NCBI GenBank assembly: GCA_017520935.1
Contig: JAFXEF010000010.1
Location: 27,803 to 91,802 of the forward strand
Direction of reading: 5' to 3'
Source: Bacteroidaceae bacterium
Lineage (GTDB): Bacteria > Bacteroidota > Bacteroidia > Bacteroidales > Bacteroidaceae
DNA length: 64,000 nucleotides
The translations under genes and the position numbers were made by a program. The notes under the pieces were generated by a model. The model did not search any database and was not told the DNA's origin. It saw only the letters and a list, made by a program, of their open reading frames with translations. The number at the start of each line of letters is the position of its first letter. The first letter of the stretch is position 1. Positions 26,273 through 35,077 of the stretch are shown piece by piece.

Positions 26273-26824
26273 TTAGGCTTCTCCCTCTTCTCTCTCTCGT
26301 ATCACATCGCGCAAGTGCGCGGCAAGTTCGTAGTCCTCGCGTTCGATGGCTGTCTGCAGCACACTGCGCAGCACTTCGGTATTCATCACGGTAATAGGCA
26401 TGGAGTAGGCTCCTCCGCCCTCATCGCGCATACACTGTGCATTGAGCAGTTCCTCGTCGATATAGATGGGGCGGTTCTGGTGCAGGGCAATGGCGATGGC
26501 ATCAGAAGTGCGGGCATCCACGTTGACTGTCTGCCCATACTGTTCGCACACCAGATAGGAGTAGAACACGCCTGCCTTGACCTTATATATATATACCTCC
26601 CGAATGCGTATGGAGAAGGCATCGGCCATCCCTGCCAGCAGGTCGTGGAGCATGGGACGTTCGGTAGACACTCCTTTGAGGTACATGGCAATGGCCTGCG
26701 CCTCAAGCAAGCCTACCAGGATGGGTAGGCTGCGGTTGCCGTCGCGCTCATGCAACAAGGCTATATAGAACTTGTCGTTCGTTGCCTTCTGTAGTAAATC
26801 CTGTACTTTAAGTTCGACTTTCAT
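26273..26824 (-). CDS. Bifunctional nuclease family protein (DUF151) with UVR-like tail
   Basis: The 183-residue protein matches the DUF151 fold (about 1-145): ALLHERDGNRSLPILVG, EAQAIAMYLKG, RPMLHDLLAGM and DARTSDAIAIALHQNRPIYI. The C-terminal 35 residues (LQTAIEREDYELAAHLRDVI) resemble a UvrB/UvrC interaction motif. Some DUF151 proteins have DNase and RNase activity; whether that is the cellular role is uncertain. The start codon lies inside the upstream MFS gene (17-bp overlap), so translation is coupled. Confidence 0.9.
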   Translation of the reverse strand: MKVELKVQDLLQKATNDKFYIALLHERDGNRSLPILVGLLEAQAIAMYLKGVSTERPMLHDLLAGMADAFSIRIREVYIYKVKAGVFYSYLVCEQYGQTVNVDARTSDAIAIALHQNRPIYIDEELLNAQCMRDEGGGAYSMPITVMNTEVLRSVLQTAIEREDYELAAHLRDVIREREEGEA

Positions 26825-28085
26825 ATTGTTCCTTCACATGCTTATAACGGAAAATGAGGGCAAATAGTATAGCCACCACGAGGGCATAGGCTGCAAAGAT
26901 ATACCATACCGTCTCCCATCCGGCCATCTGCGCCACAGGCGTGTCCTTCGAGTAAACCACCGCATTGACCACAGCCTGGGCACTCAGCGTACCTACAGTG
27001 GCTCCGAAGCCATTGGTCATCATGATGAAGAGACCCTGGGCACTGGAGCGGATATTCGTGTCCGTCTCTTTATTGACAAAGAGCGAACCCGAAATATTGA
27101 AGAAGTCGAATGCCACACCATACACAATCATCGACAACACGAAGAACCATACGCCATTGCCAGGATTGCCCACGGCAAAGAAGCCGAAGCGCAATACCCA
27201 AGCCAGCATGGCAATGAGCATCACATTCTTGATGCCAAAGCGTTTCAGACAGAAGGGGATGAGCAGGATACAGAGTGTCTCAGAGATTTGCGAGAGCGAT
27301 ATCAGGATGTTGGCATGCTCCACGGCAAACGAGTCAGCATATTCGGCAATGCCCGCAAAACTGGAGATGAAGGGGTTGGCATAGCCGTTGGTAATCTGCA
27401 ACGATACACCCAGCAGCATGGAGAAACAGAAGAAAATGGCCATCTTCTTCTGCTTGAAAAGGGCAAAAGCACGCAAACCGAGAACATCGACCATCGACCC
27501 GGCCTTCCGAGCCTTGTTGACCGCACATGGAGGTAGCGTGAAGGCATACGCGCCGAGTGCCATACTCCACATCGCGCTTACGAAGAACTGCTCGTAGCCA
27601 TGCTGGAAGCCCATGAGGTCGACAATCCACATCGACACAATGAAGCCTATGGTGCCAAACACACGGATAGACGGGAATGCCTTTACCGTATCGAGTCCCG
27701 AACGGTCGAGCGCTGAATACGACACCGAGTTGGAAAGGCCCAAGGTGGGCATGAAGAACGCCACACTGAGCGCATAGAAGGGGTATATCTGGCCAAACGC
27801 CACGCTATCGCCATTAACCATGCCCATATAGCCTGCCATGGCCATAAAGGTGCCTGCCAGCAGGTGGCTGATGCCGAGCATCTTCTGTGCCGGCACAAAG
27901 CGGTCGGCCACGATACCGATGAGTGCCGGCATAAAGAGCGACACAAAGCCCTGCACCGAGTAGAACCAGCCTATATTCTCTGCCAAGCCCACCTTGGCCA
28001 AATAGCCACCCATCGAAGTGAGGTAGGCACCCCACACGGCGAACTCCAGGAAGTTCATCACTATCAATCGGACTTTCGTATTCAT
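26808..28085 (-). CDS. NupG-like nucleoside MFS transporter
   Basis: The 425-residue 12-TM protein opens VRLIVMNFLEFAVWGAYLTSMGGYL, here read as FLEFAVWGAYLTSMGGYL, the hallmark of the NHS (nucleoside:H+ symporter) branch. Further family features are GIVADRFVPAQKMLGISHL and FFVNKETDTNIRSSAQGLF (the NupG/XapB pattern ends RASAQGLF). It probably imports nucleosides with protons. It heads the five-gene run MFS, DUF151, rsmE, truA, EamA and has a consensus promoter. Confidence 0.9.
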   Translation of the reverse strand: MNTKVRLIVMNFLEFAVWGAYLTSMGGYLAKVGLAENIGWFYSVQGFVSLFMPALIGIVADRFVPAQKMLGISHLLAGTFMAMAGYMGMVNGDSVAFGQIYPFYALSVAFFMPTLGLSNSVSYSALDRSGLDTVKAFPSIRVFGTIGFIVSMWIVDLMGFQHGYEQFFVSAMWSMALGAYAFTLPPCAVNKARKAGSMVDVLGLRAFALFKQKKMAIFFCFSMLLGVSLQITNGYANPFISSFAGIAEYADSFAVEHANILISLSQISETLCILLIPFCLKRFGIKNVMLIAMLAWVLRFGFFAVGNPGNGVWFFVLSMIVYGVAFDFFNISGSLFVNKETDTNIRSSAQGLFIMMTNGFGATVGTLSAQAVVNAVVYSKDTPVAQMAGWETVWYIFAAYALVVAILFALIFRYKHVKEQYESRT

Positions 28086-28121
28086 CGTCGTATGCAGCTA
28101 TGGCTCTTTTTTATTGGAATG

Positions 28122-28152
28122 CAAATTTACGCCATTTTTTTAGAAACACAAA
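28122..28152 (-). promoter_or_regulatory. Promoter of the nucleoside-MFS/rsmE/truA run
   Basis: On the minus strand TTTG (28149-28152), 19-nt spacer, TAAATTTG (28122-28129), 36 nt before the start codon. Confidence 0.75.
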
Positions 28153-28202
28153 GAAGGGGTTTACTGTTTTCGGCCTCCACCGCAAGTAGTTGCTGGAGAC
28201 CC

Positions 28203-28233
28203 TTGCGGATGCCAATAAAAATACTTAATTTTG
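28203..28233 (+). promoter_or_regulatory. Promoter of the GH20 gene
   Basis: TTG (28203-28205), 20-nt spacer, TAATTTTG (28226-28233), 33 nt before the ATG at 28267. It is divergent from the nucleoside-MFS promoter 51 bp away. Confidence 0.75.
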
Positions 28234-28266
28234 CCGAACATATCATTAACAAATACCTGAAGACGT

Positions 28267-30576
28267 ATGAAAAAACACACTCTGTCGATGCTGTTACTCA
28301 GCTGTGGGCTGATTGCCTGCAACAACACCCCAACGGCCAACTATCAGATAGTCCCGTTGCCCCAAGAGATAACCGTAGCAGAAGGCTCCGGCTTTACCCT
28401 TGACGAAACAACTGTCATCGCATACCAAGGCGATGAGGAGATGAAGCGAAATGCCACATTCCTGGCCGAATATATCAAAGAAAAGGTGGAACTTGATTTG
28501 CCGGTTACCGACCAACCGGCCGGTAAGGCCATCACGCTGTCGGTAAGCAATAGTGGTGACAACCCGGAAGGCTATCATCTGACAGTAAACACTGACGGGG
28601 TGACAATCGCCGGAGCTTCGCCTGCCGGCGTATTCTACGGAATACAGACATTGCGCAAGGCTCTTCCCGTGACTAAAGGCAAAGCGAAGCTGCCTGCGGT
28701 AGAAATAAATGACTACCCCCGATTTAGCTATCGCGGTGCCCACCTCGACGTGTCACGCCACTTCTTTACTGTAGACTCCATAAAGCGTTTCATCGATATA
28801 TTGGCCCTACACAACATCAACCGTTTCCATTGGCATCTGACCGATGACCAAGGCTGGCGCTTCGAGATGAAAAAATACCCCAAGCTGTCTGCCATAGCTG
28901 CAGAGCGTGACGAAACGGTTATCGGACGCAACAGTGGAGAGTATGACGGACAACACTACGGTCCCTTCCAATACACTCAGGACGATTGCCGCGAAATCGT
29001 GGCTTATGCGGCCGAACGCCACATCACCGTAATTCCCGAGATAGACCTCCCCGGTCACATGCAGGCTGCATTGGCTGCCTACCCCGAATATGGATGCACC
29101 GGAGGCCCGTACGAAGTGTGGAAGATGTGGGGCGTATCTGAGAACGTGCTCTGTGCCGGCAACGATGCCACACTGCAATTCATTGAGGATGTGTTGACCG
29201 AGATTGTAGAAGTATTCCCCTCTGAATATATACACGTAGGTGGCGACGAATGCCCTAAGACAGAATGGGAGAAATGCCCCAAATGCCAGGCACGTATCAA
29301 AGCCCTTGGACTCAAGGATGATGACAAGCACAGTGCAGAGATGTATCTGCAAAGTTTCGTGATATCGCATGCCGAAAAGTTCCTCAACAGCAAGGGACGC
29401 AAGATTATCGGCTGGGACGAGATACTCGAAGGCGAACTGGCACCTACGGCCACCGTACATTCGTGGCGTGGTATCTCCGGTGGATTGGAGGCGGCCAAGA
29501 AAGGGCACAATTGCATCATGTCGCCTAATACTTACATGTATTTCGACTATTACCAGACGAAGCATACTGACGATGAGCCCTTGGCTATCGGTGGTTACGT
29601 ACCTGTAGAAACCGTATACAACTACGAACCCATGCACCCCTCACTAACCCCCGAGCAGCAGAAGCACATCATTGGCGTACAAGCCAACCTATGGACGGAA
29701 TATATTCACACTTTCACTCACGTGGAATATATGGAACTTCCCCGTATGGCTGCCCTCTGCGAAGTGCAGTGGTGCAAGCCTGAAAACAAGGATTATGAAA
29801 ACTTCAAGCAACGTGTCATTCCATTGGTTGAACTCTACGATATCAAAGGGTATAATTACGCAAAACATATCTTCGATGTAAACGCAACATTCACAGCCGA
29901 CACGATAGGAAACTGTGTAATAGCCGAACTCTGCACCATAGACGGGCGTCCCATCTACTATACCACCGATGGAAGTGAACCAACCGAGGCATCGCCTATA
30001 TATGAGAAGCCTATCAGGATCAAAGCCAACTGCATATTAAAGGCAAAGGGCATCGGCAAGCGTGGTGCCACACGCCTATTCTCCGAGAACATTACCTTCA
30101 ATAAGGCTACAGCCAAGCCCGTTACCTTACTGCAGCCGACTCACCGTAGCTATGGATACGCTGGAGCTCCTACACTTACCGATGGGCTGAAGGGCAACCA
30201 CAACTACCGCACAGGACGCTGGTTGGGCTTTGCGGGCAATGACTTCGAAGCTGTAATCGACCTGCAAAAACCTGAAGCGGTGAGTCAGGTATCGCTCAGC
30301 ACCTGTGTGGAGAAGGGTGATTGGGTATTCGATGCCCGAGGCCTTATCGTATCCGTATCAGAAGATGGGGAGCAGTATGTCGAGGTGTTCAGAGAAGAGT
30401 ACCCTGCCATGACTGAGAAGAATCCCAACCAGATATATCATCACGAGATGAACTTCACCGCCATCAAGGCACGCTACGTAAAAGTCAAGGCACTTGTAGA
30501 GCATAGCATGCCTGACTGGCACGGTGCCAAGGGCTATGGTGCCTTCCTGTTTGTGGATGAGATAGCCGTCAACTGA
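28267..30576 (+). CDS. GH20 beta-N-acetylhexosaminidase lipoprotein
   Basis: The 769-residue enzyme starts with a lipoprotein signal (MLLLSCGLIAC, Cys18). The GH20b alpha/beta domain is followed by the TIM barrel (from about 150; RGAHLDVSRHFF, NRFHWHLTDDQGWRFE). The catalytic pair is D327-E328 in HVGGDECPKTEW, supporting the substrate-assisted mechanism. A chitobiase-type C-terminal domain (IYYTTDGSEPTEASPIYEKP, about 565-585) and an F5/8-type discoidin-like domain (about 625-769) follow. It would release terminal GlcNAc or GalNAc from host or dietary glycans at the envelope. It is monocistronic, with its own promoter and terminator. Confidence 0.95.
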   Translation: MKKHTLSMLLLSCGLIACNNTPTANYQIVPLPQEITVAEGSGFTLDETTVIAYQGDEEMKRNATFLAEYIKEKVELDLPVTDQPAGKAITLSVSNSGDNPEGYHLTVNTDGVTIAGASPAGVFYGIQTLRKALPVTKGKAKLPAVEINDYPRFSYRGAHLDVSRHFFTVDSIKRFIDILALHNINRFHWHLTDDQGWRFEMKKYPKLSAIAAERDETVIGRNSGEYDGQHYGPFQYTQDDCREIVAYAAERHITVIPEIDLPGHMQAALAAYPEYGCTGGPYEVWKMWGVSENVLCAGNDATLQFIEDVLTEIVEVFPSEYIHVGGDECPKTEWEKCPKCQARIKALGLKDDDKHSAEMYLQSFVISHAEKFLNSKGRKIIGWDEILEGELAPTATVHSWRGISGGLEAAKKGHNCIMSPNTYMYFDYYQTKHTDDEPLAIGGYVPVETVYNYEPMHPSLTPEQQKHIIGVQANLWTEYIHTFTHVEYMELPRMAALCEVQWCKPENKDYENFKQRVIPLVELYDIKGYNYAKHIFDVNATFTADTIGNCVIAELCTIDGRPIYYTTDGSEPTEASPIYEKPIRIKANCILKAKGIGKRGATRLFSENITFNKATAKPVTLLQPTHRSYGYAGAPTLTDGLKGNHNYRTGRWLGFAGNDFEAVIDLQKPEAVSQVSLSTCVEKGDWVFDARGLIVSVSEDGEQYVEVFREEYPAMTEKNPNQIYHHEMNFTAIKARYVKVKALVEHSMPDWHGAKGYGAFLFVDEIAVN

Positions 30577-30591
30577 AAGGAAAAAGTATAA

Positions 30592-30637
30592 AAAGAATAG
30601 CGAGAAATGCTTAGGCGTTTCTCGCTATTCTTTTTTT
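30592..30637. terminator. Strong bidirectional terminator between GH20 gene and proS
   Basis: A stem of about 14 bp (AGAATAGCGAGAAA with TTTCTCGCTATTCT) is followed by T7 on the plus strand and preceded by A-runs, so it can serve both convergent genes. Confidence 0.92.
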
Positions 30638-30655
30638 CGTTATAGGGTATTGTCA

Positions 30656-32137
30656 TCAATAGGCACGAGCAAAGAGCACACGGCGTGCCGAAGGCTTGCC
30701 TGTCACCATACATATACCTGGTGTGGTGTCGCCCTCCAAGGGGATGCAGCGGATAGTAGCCTTGGTCTCCTCCTTGATGCGCTCCTCTGTCTCGGGAGTA
30801 CCATCCCAGTGAGCCAATACGAAGCCACCTTTCTCAATCTGTTCCTTGAACTCATCGTAGGTGTCCACTACGGCTGTGTGCTCTTCGCGGTAGCGCAGAG
30901 CCTTCTGGTAAATGCCTTCCTGAATTTCGTTGAGCAGGCCGAGTACGTATTCTTCGATGCCGTCGCATGAGCGGGTCTCCTTCTCCAAGGTGTCTCGTCT
31001 CATCACCTCCATGGTGTTGTTTTCAAGGTCGCGGCCACCCATCACAAGGCGCACGGGCACGCCCTTGAGCTCATAGTCGGCAAACTTGAAGCCAGGGCGC
31101 TTGTTGTCGGCATTGTCATACTTGACGCTTACACCCATGGCACGCAGTTTCGAAACGATGCCTTCGACCTTGGCATCGATGGCACTGAGTTGCTCGGCAT
31201 TCTTATATATAGGCACGATGACTACCTGGATGGGGGCGAGCTTCGGAGGTAGCACGAGGCCATTGTCGTCGGAGTGAGCCATGATGAGGGCACCCATCAA
31301 GCGGGTCGATACACCCCATGAGCTGGCCCACACGTACTGCATGTTGTTCTCCTTGTCTACGTACTGTACGTCGAACGCTTTGGCAAAGTTCTGCCCGAGG
31401 AAGTGCGAGGTACCGCTCTGCAATGCCTTGCCATCCTGCATCAGGGCCTCGATGGTGTAGGTGTCGAGTGCGCCGGCAAAGCGCTCATTGGCACTCTTCA
31501 CGCCCTTGACCACAGGCAAGGCCATGTACTTCTCGGCAAACTCGCCGTAGAGGTTGATCATCTCCTTGGTCTTGTCCTCGGCCTCCTCACGGGTGGCATG
31601 AGCAGTGTGACCCTCCTGCCAGAGGAACTCGGCAGTGCGGAGAAACAGACGGGTACGCATCTCCCAACGCATCACATTGGCCCACTGGTTGCACAAGATG
31701 GGCAGGTCGCGGTATGAGTGTATCCAATTCTTATAGGTACTCCAGATAATGGTTTCCGAGGTGGGGCGGATGATGAGTTCCTCTTCAAGACGTGCTGCGG
31801 GATCAACAACCACCCCACTGCCATCCTCCGCATTCTTCAAACGGTAGTGAGTCACCACGGCACACTCCTTGGCGAAACCTTCCACATGGTCGGCCTCGCG
31901 TGAGAGATATGATTTCGGGATGAGCAAAGGGAAGTAGGCATTGACTACGCCCGTCTCCTTAAACATCTTGTCAAGCTGAGCCTGCATCTTCTCCCAGATA
32001 GCATAGCCGTAGGGCTTGATCACCATACATCCGCGCACTGCCGACTGCTCGGCAAGGTCGGCCTTCACGACCAGGTCATTGTACCACTGCGAATAGTTTT
32101 CGCTACGTTTGGTAAGTTCTTTCAGTTCTTTTGCCAT
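30656..32137 (-). CDS. proS: Prolyl-tRNA synthetase (short, archaeal/eukaryotic type)
   Basis: The 493-residue class II synthetase lacks the editing insertion of the long bacterial form. Motif 2 is near [28 protein letters not shown], in part '[19 protein letters not shown]' (about 150-170), and motif 3 near [18 protein letters not shown] (about 270). An anticodon-binding domain with [13 protein letters not shown] and the C-terminal zinc-type domain ending RRVLFARAY complete it. It charges tRNA-Pro. TAATTTTG on the minus strand at 32228-32235 is a probable -7 element. Confidence 0.96.
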   Translation of the reverse strand: MAKELKELTKRSENYSQWYNDLVVKADLAEQSAVRGCMVIKPYGYAIWEKMQAQLDKMFKETGVVNAYFPLLIPKSYLSREADHVEGFAKECAVVTHYRLKNAEDGSGVVVDPAARLEEELIIRPTSETIIWSTYKNWIHSYRDLPILCNQWANVMRWEMRTRLFLRTAEFLWQEGHTAHATREEAEDKTKEMINLYGEFAEKYMALPVVKGVKSANERFAGALDTYTIEALMQDGKALQSGTSHFLGQNFAKAFDVQYVDKENNMQYVWASSWGVSTRLMGALIMAHSDDNGLVLPPKLAPIQVVIVPIYKNAEQLSAIDAKVEGIVSKLRAMGVSVKYDNADNKRPGFKFADYELKGVPVRLVMGGRDLENNTMEVMRRDTLEKETRSCDGIEEYVLGLLNEIQEGIYQKALRYREEHTAVVDTYDEFKEQIEKGGFVLAHWDGTPETEERIKEETKATIRCIPLEGDTTPGICMVTGKPSARRVLFARAY

Positions 32138-32357
32138 ATTATTTATAATGTATATATCTCATATATTTGGGACGGCAGGAAGGAGGCATCTTTCCTCTCC
32201 GTTACTTACGGTGCCATATTCGGCATGCAAAATTACATTTTTTTCATCGTTTAGCACTTCTTTTTTTCGTAAAATATGGTAATATCTTATTTTTTCATTA
32301 CTTTCGCGAAAGAAATAAGCGAAATATCATTTACTAACACTCATTAAAGATTTAAGT

Positions 32358-33035
32358 ATGAAGTTAAAAGTTCTGGCTTTGGGTTTGTGTGCTGCATTGC
32401 TTCTCAGCTCTTGCGGCAGTTGGAAGAACACGGGTTATGGTACTGCAATCGGTACAGCCGCTGGTGCTGCAATCGGTTTGGGTATCGGTCACTTGGCTGG
32501 TAACAAGACTGTAGGTACAGCCGTAGGTGCTGCTGTTGGTGCTGGTGCCGGTGCGCTTATCGGACGCAAGATGGACAAAGCCGCCGAGGCTGCCAAGCAG
32601 GTAGAGGGCGCTCAGGTGCAGCTTGTAGAAATCAATGGTTTGCCCGCAGTGAAGGTGACCTTCGAATCAGGTATCCTTTTCGACTTCAACAGTTCTAAGC
32701 CGAGCGATGATGCCAAGGCAAGCCTCGCCAAGTTTGCTGAGGTGCTCAAGAGCACTCCCGATGCCGACGTAGCTATCCTCGGCCACACCGACAATGTAGG
32801 TACCGAGAAGGTCAACCAGTCAGTGTCAGAGAAGCGTGCCAAGGCCGTAGCTGACTATCTGAAGTCACAAGATGTGCCCGCCAGCCAGATCAAGGACGTG
32901 CAGGGTATGAACTACAGCCAGCCCGTAGCCTCTAACGATACCGAAGAGGGTCGTGCACAGAATCGCCGTGTAGAGGTCTATATGTATGCGAGCCAGGCTA
33001 TGATTGATGCAGCTAACACTGAGGCAGCAAAGTAA
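32358..33035 (+). CDS. OmpA-family lipoprotein with glycine zipper
   Basis: The 225-residue protein has a lipoprotein signal (LGLCAALLLSSC, Cys19). A glycine-zipper region (about 25-70; GTAIGTAAGAAIGLGIG and GAAVGAGAGALIG) suggests membrane interaction. The C-terminal OmpA domain (about 98-215) shows GHTDNVG, the NQSVSEKRAKAVADYL helix and NRRVEVYM, the usual peptidoglycan-binding residues. It probably tethers the outer membrane to the cell wall, as YiaD-like proteins do. A near-consensus TACTTTCG at 32299-32306 may be its -7 element; a terminator follows. Confidence 0.93.
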   Translation: MKLKVLALGLCAALLLSSCGSWKNTGYGTAIGTAAGAAIGLGIGHLAGNKTVGTAVGAAVGAGAGALIGRKMDKAAEAAKQVEGAQVQLVEINGLPAVKVTFESGILFDFNSSKPSDDAKASLAKFAEVLKSTPDADVAILGHTDNVGTEKVNQSVSEKRAKAVADYLKSQDVPASQIKDVQGMNYSQPVASNDTEEGRAQNRRVEVYMYASQAMIDAANTEAAK

Positions 33036-33059
33036 CCTTTAAGGACAATGAACATTTAC

Positions 33060-33090
33060 TACCCGGCCAAGGTTAACACTTGGTCGGGTA
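33060..33090 (+). terminator. Terminator after the OmpA-like lipoprotein gene
   Basis: TACCCGGCCAAG and CTTGGTCGGGTA pair over 12 bp (one G-U) around GTTAACA, 24 bp after the stop codon; only a short T-run follows. Confidence 0.75.
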
Positions 33091-33124
33091 CTTTGACAAA
33101 ACAATACATAACCTAATTTCAACT

Positions 33125-33418
33125 ATGAGTATCTATTTCGACGGCCTGCTTATAGGAGCTGCAACCTTTCTCATCATCGGATTGTTTCACCCGTTAGTCA
33201 TCAAGGCCGAATACTACCTTGGTGTCAAGTGTTGGTGGATGTTTCTTATTGCCGGCATTGTAGGTGTCATCAGTTCGCTCTTTGTATACAATTCGCTGCT
33301 CTCAACCCTACTCGGAGTCTTCTCCTTCTCCTCTTTCTGGAGCATCAAGGAACTTTTCCAACAACGCGAGCGAGTGCGTAAAGGTTGGTTCCCCAAGAAT
33401 CCGAGAAGAAAACACTAA
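33125..33418 (+). CDS. DUF4491 small membrane protein
   Basis: A 97-residue protein with about three hydrophobic helices (GLLIGAATFLIIGLFHPLVI; WWMFLIAGIVGVISSLFVY; LLSTLLGVFSFSSFWSIKEL). The C-terminus ERVRKGWFPKNPRRK is the strongest family mark of DUF4491, common in Bacteroidetes and Firmicutes. Its function is unknown. The ATG at 33125 is preferred to an in-frame upstream start that would lie inside the terminator. The ZIP transporter gene follows after 17 bp. Confidence 0.9.
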   Translation: MSIYFDGLLIGAATFLIIGLFHPLVIKAEYYLGVKCWWMFLIAGIVGVISSLFVYNSLLSTLLGVFSFSSFWSIKELFQQRERVRKGWFPKNPRRKH

Positions 33419-33435
33419 TAATCAGATAAGAACTT

Positions 33436-34218
33436 ATGTACTTCACCATCCTTGGCTTCACCCTTATCTTTCTCGCCACCACAGCCGGCTCGGCACTCGT
33501 CTATTGTTTTCGTGGCGACATCTCCAAGCGTACCAACTCCATTCTTCTCGGTTTTGCAGCTGGGGTGATGATAGCTGCCTCCGTATGGTCGCTGATTATA
33601 CCCTCCATCGAGGAGGCCGAGTCCACGTTCGGACAGTTATCCTGGGTTCCTGCTGCCGTCAGTTTCCTGCTTGGTGGCCTGTTCGTGATGCTGCTCGACC
33701 ATGTCATCCCCCATTTCCACGCTGGCAGCAATCATGAAGAGGGTCCCCACTCATCAGCCCGCAAAAGCACCAAACTCTTCCTCGCCGTAACCATCCACAA
33801 TATCCCCGAGGGGCTTGCCGTAGGATTTGCTTTCGGAGCCGCAGCCGTAAGTGGCGATCCTGCGGGCTATTACGCTGCTTTAGGACTTGCCATCGGTATG
33901 TCCATACAGAACTTCCCTGAGGGTGCTGCCATCGCTCTTCCAATGCGCACGGCCACCCGTAGCAAACATCGCGCTTTCCTGTATGGTATGGGCAGTGGAG
34001 CGGTCGAGCCCATTGCTGCCGCTTTGGGATTCTTCCTCTCTACCGAATTGGCCACGTTGCAACCCTGGTTTCTCGGTTTTGCAGCCGGTGCCATGATTTT
34101 TGTCGTGGCCGAAGACCTCATCCCCGACTCCAACATCAACGAATACCCACACACCGGCACTTGGGGCGTGATGGCAGGTTTCGTCATTATGATGGTGCTT
34201 GACGTAGCTTTAGGATGA
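33436..34218 (+). CDS. ZIP-family divalent metal transporter
   Basis: The 260-residue protein has eight hydrophobic helices. The metal-site motifs are HNIPEGLAVGFAFGAA (about 115-130, TM4) and SIQNFPEGAAIALPM (about 156-170, TM5). A His-rich loop (DHVIPHFHAGSNHEEGPH) lies between TM3 and TM4. This layout is of the GufA/ZupT-like branch importing Zn, Fe or Mn. The 3' end overlaps the convergent DUF1460 gene by 9 bp. Confidence 0.93.
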   Translation: MYFTILGFTLIFLATTAGSALVYCFRGDISKRTNSILLGFAAGVMIAASVWSLIIPSIEEAESTFGQLSWVPAAVSFLLGGLFVMLLDHVIPHFHAGSNHEEGPHSSARKSTKLFLAVTIHNIPEGLAVGFAFGAAAVSGDPAGYYAALGLAIGMSIQNFPEGAAIALPMRTATRSKHRAFLYGMGSGAVEPIAAALGFFLSTELATLQPWFLGFAAGAMIFVVAEDLIPDSNINEYPHTGTWGVMAGFVIMMVLDVALG

Positions 34219-34989
34219 CAAACGGCTGCATAGCCTCACCACCCTCACTCCCGGGCAACTATTGCGCTCTTTCAGATAGTCATATAGAGTGCGTTCATCG
34301 ATGACCACACGTCCATGACTCATCGAGGCGTGCATAAGATGCAGCTTGCCATCCTGCCACACGGCAAAACCAAGATGAGTCACATCAAGTCCGTCTATGG
34401 TCGTCACCAAGGCAAGAATATCACCGTCACGAATAGGCAGCTCCTTAGGTGTAAGATTCAAACATGACTTGTCGATATAGGAGATAGGGTAGCGCATATA
34501 CTGCTGCTCTATTCCTCTCATCGAATCTACCGCCCACGCATGAGCCTTGAGATAAGGATAACTCTCTGGGTGTCTACTCATAAAGTTGAGTGTGAGCGTA
34601 TCGGTTCGCCACAGGCAGGCATCGCTTTCCGTAGGCATCAGCTCATACCATACACCGCGCTTGGCGTTACAAGCTACCCAATCGGTAAAGTAATGGAGCC
34701 GGGAGAGATACCCGTCAATCACTCCATCGCGATAGCGGAGAGCCTGTACGTGTTGCTCAATGGTGAGACTATCGTGTCTTTCAGCCAACCACCGAGCCAC
34801 AGAGAGTTCCACAAAGGTGGTGCAATCAACCTGCAAAGTATCGACAATCAGGCGCTCCTCGCCCTCTGTCTCAAGTGTGCCGCTGACATAGGGGACACCG
34901 AGAAGACTCTCTCCCAATCGGGGAGGAGTATCTGCCACAGCCCAAAGTGTCGGGCAGAGCAAACAAACCGTCAGCATCCAATGTTTCAT
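34210..34989 (-). CDS. DUF1460 secreted NlpC/P60-like amidase
   Basis: The 259-residue protein carries a signal peptide (MKHWMLTVCLLCPTLWAVA). The predicted catalytic Cys is in VDCTTFVE (about residues 54-61) and the His in THLGFAVW (about 197-204), both typical of DUF1460, a papain-like fold of the NlpC/P60 type. Members cleave muropeptide-type amide bonds in the periplasm. It is transcribed towards the ZIP gene and shares a short divergent promoter region with the type IX plug gene. Confidence 0.88.
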   Translation of the reverse strand: MKHWMLTVCLLCPTLWAVADTPPRLGESLLGVPYVSGTLETEGEERLIVDTLQVDCTTFVELSVARWLAERHDSLTIEQHVQALRYRDGVIDGYLSRLHYFTDWVACNAKRGVWYELMPTESDACLWRTDTLTLNFMSRHPESYPYLKAHAWAVDSMRGIEQQYMRYPISYIDKSCLNLTPKELPIRDGDILALVTTIDGLDVTHLGFAVWQDGKLHLMHASMSHGRVVIDERTLYDYLKERNSCPGVRVVRLCSRLSS

Positions 34990-35024
34990 CTCGGGTGTAA
35001 AGATAATACAATTGCACGAATAAA

Positions 35025-35055
35025 TTGTGCGATTGGTACATTTTTACTACTTTTG
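35025..35055 (+). promoter_or_regulatory. Promoter of the type IX plug protein gene
   Basis: TTG (35025-35027), 20-nt spacer, TACTTTTG (35048-35055), 22 nt before the ATG at 35078. Confidence 0.75.
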
Positions 35056-35077
35056 CCTCTTGATACAAACTGACAGT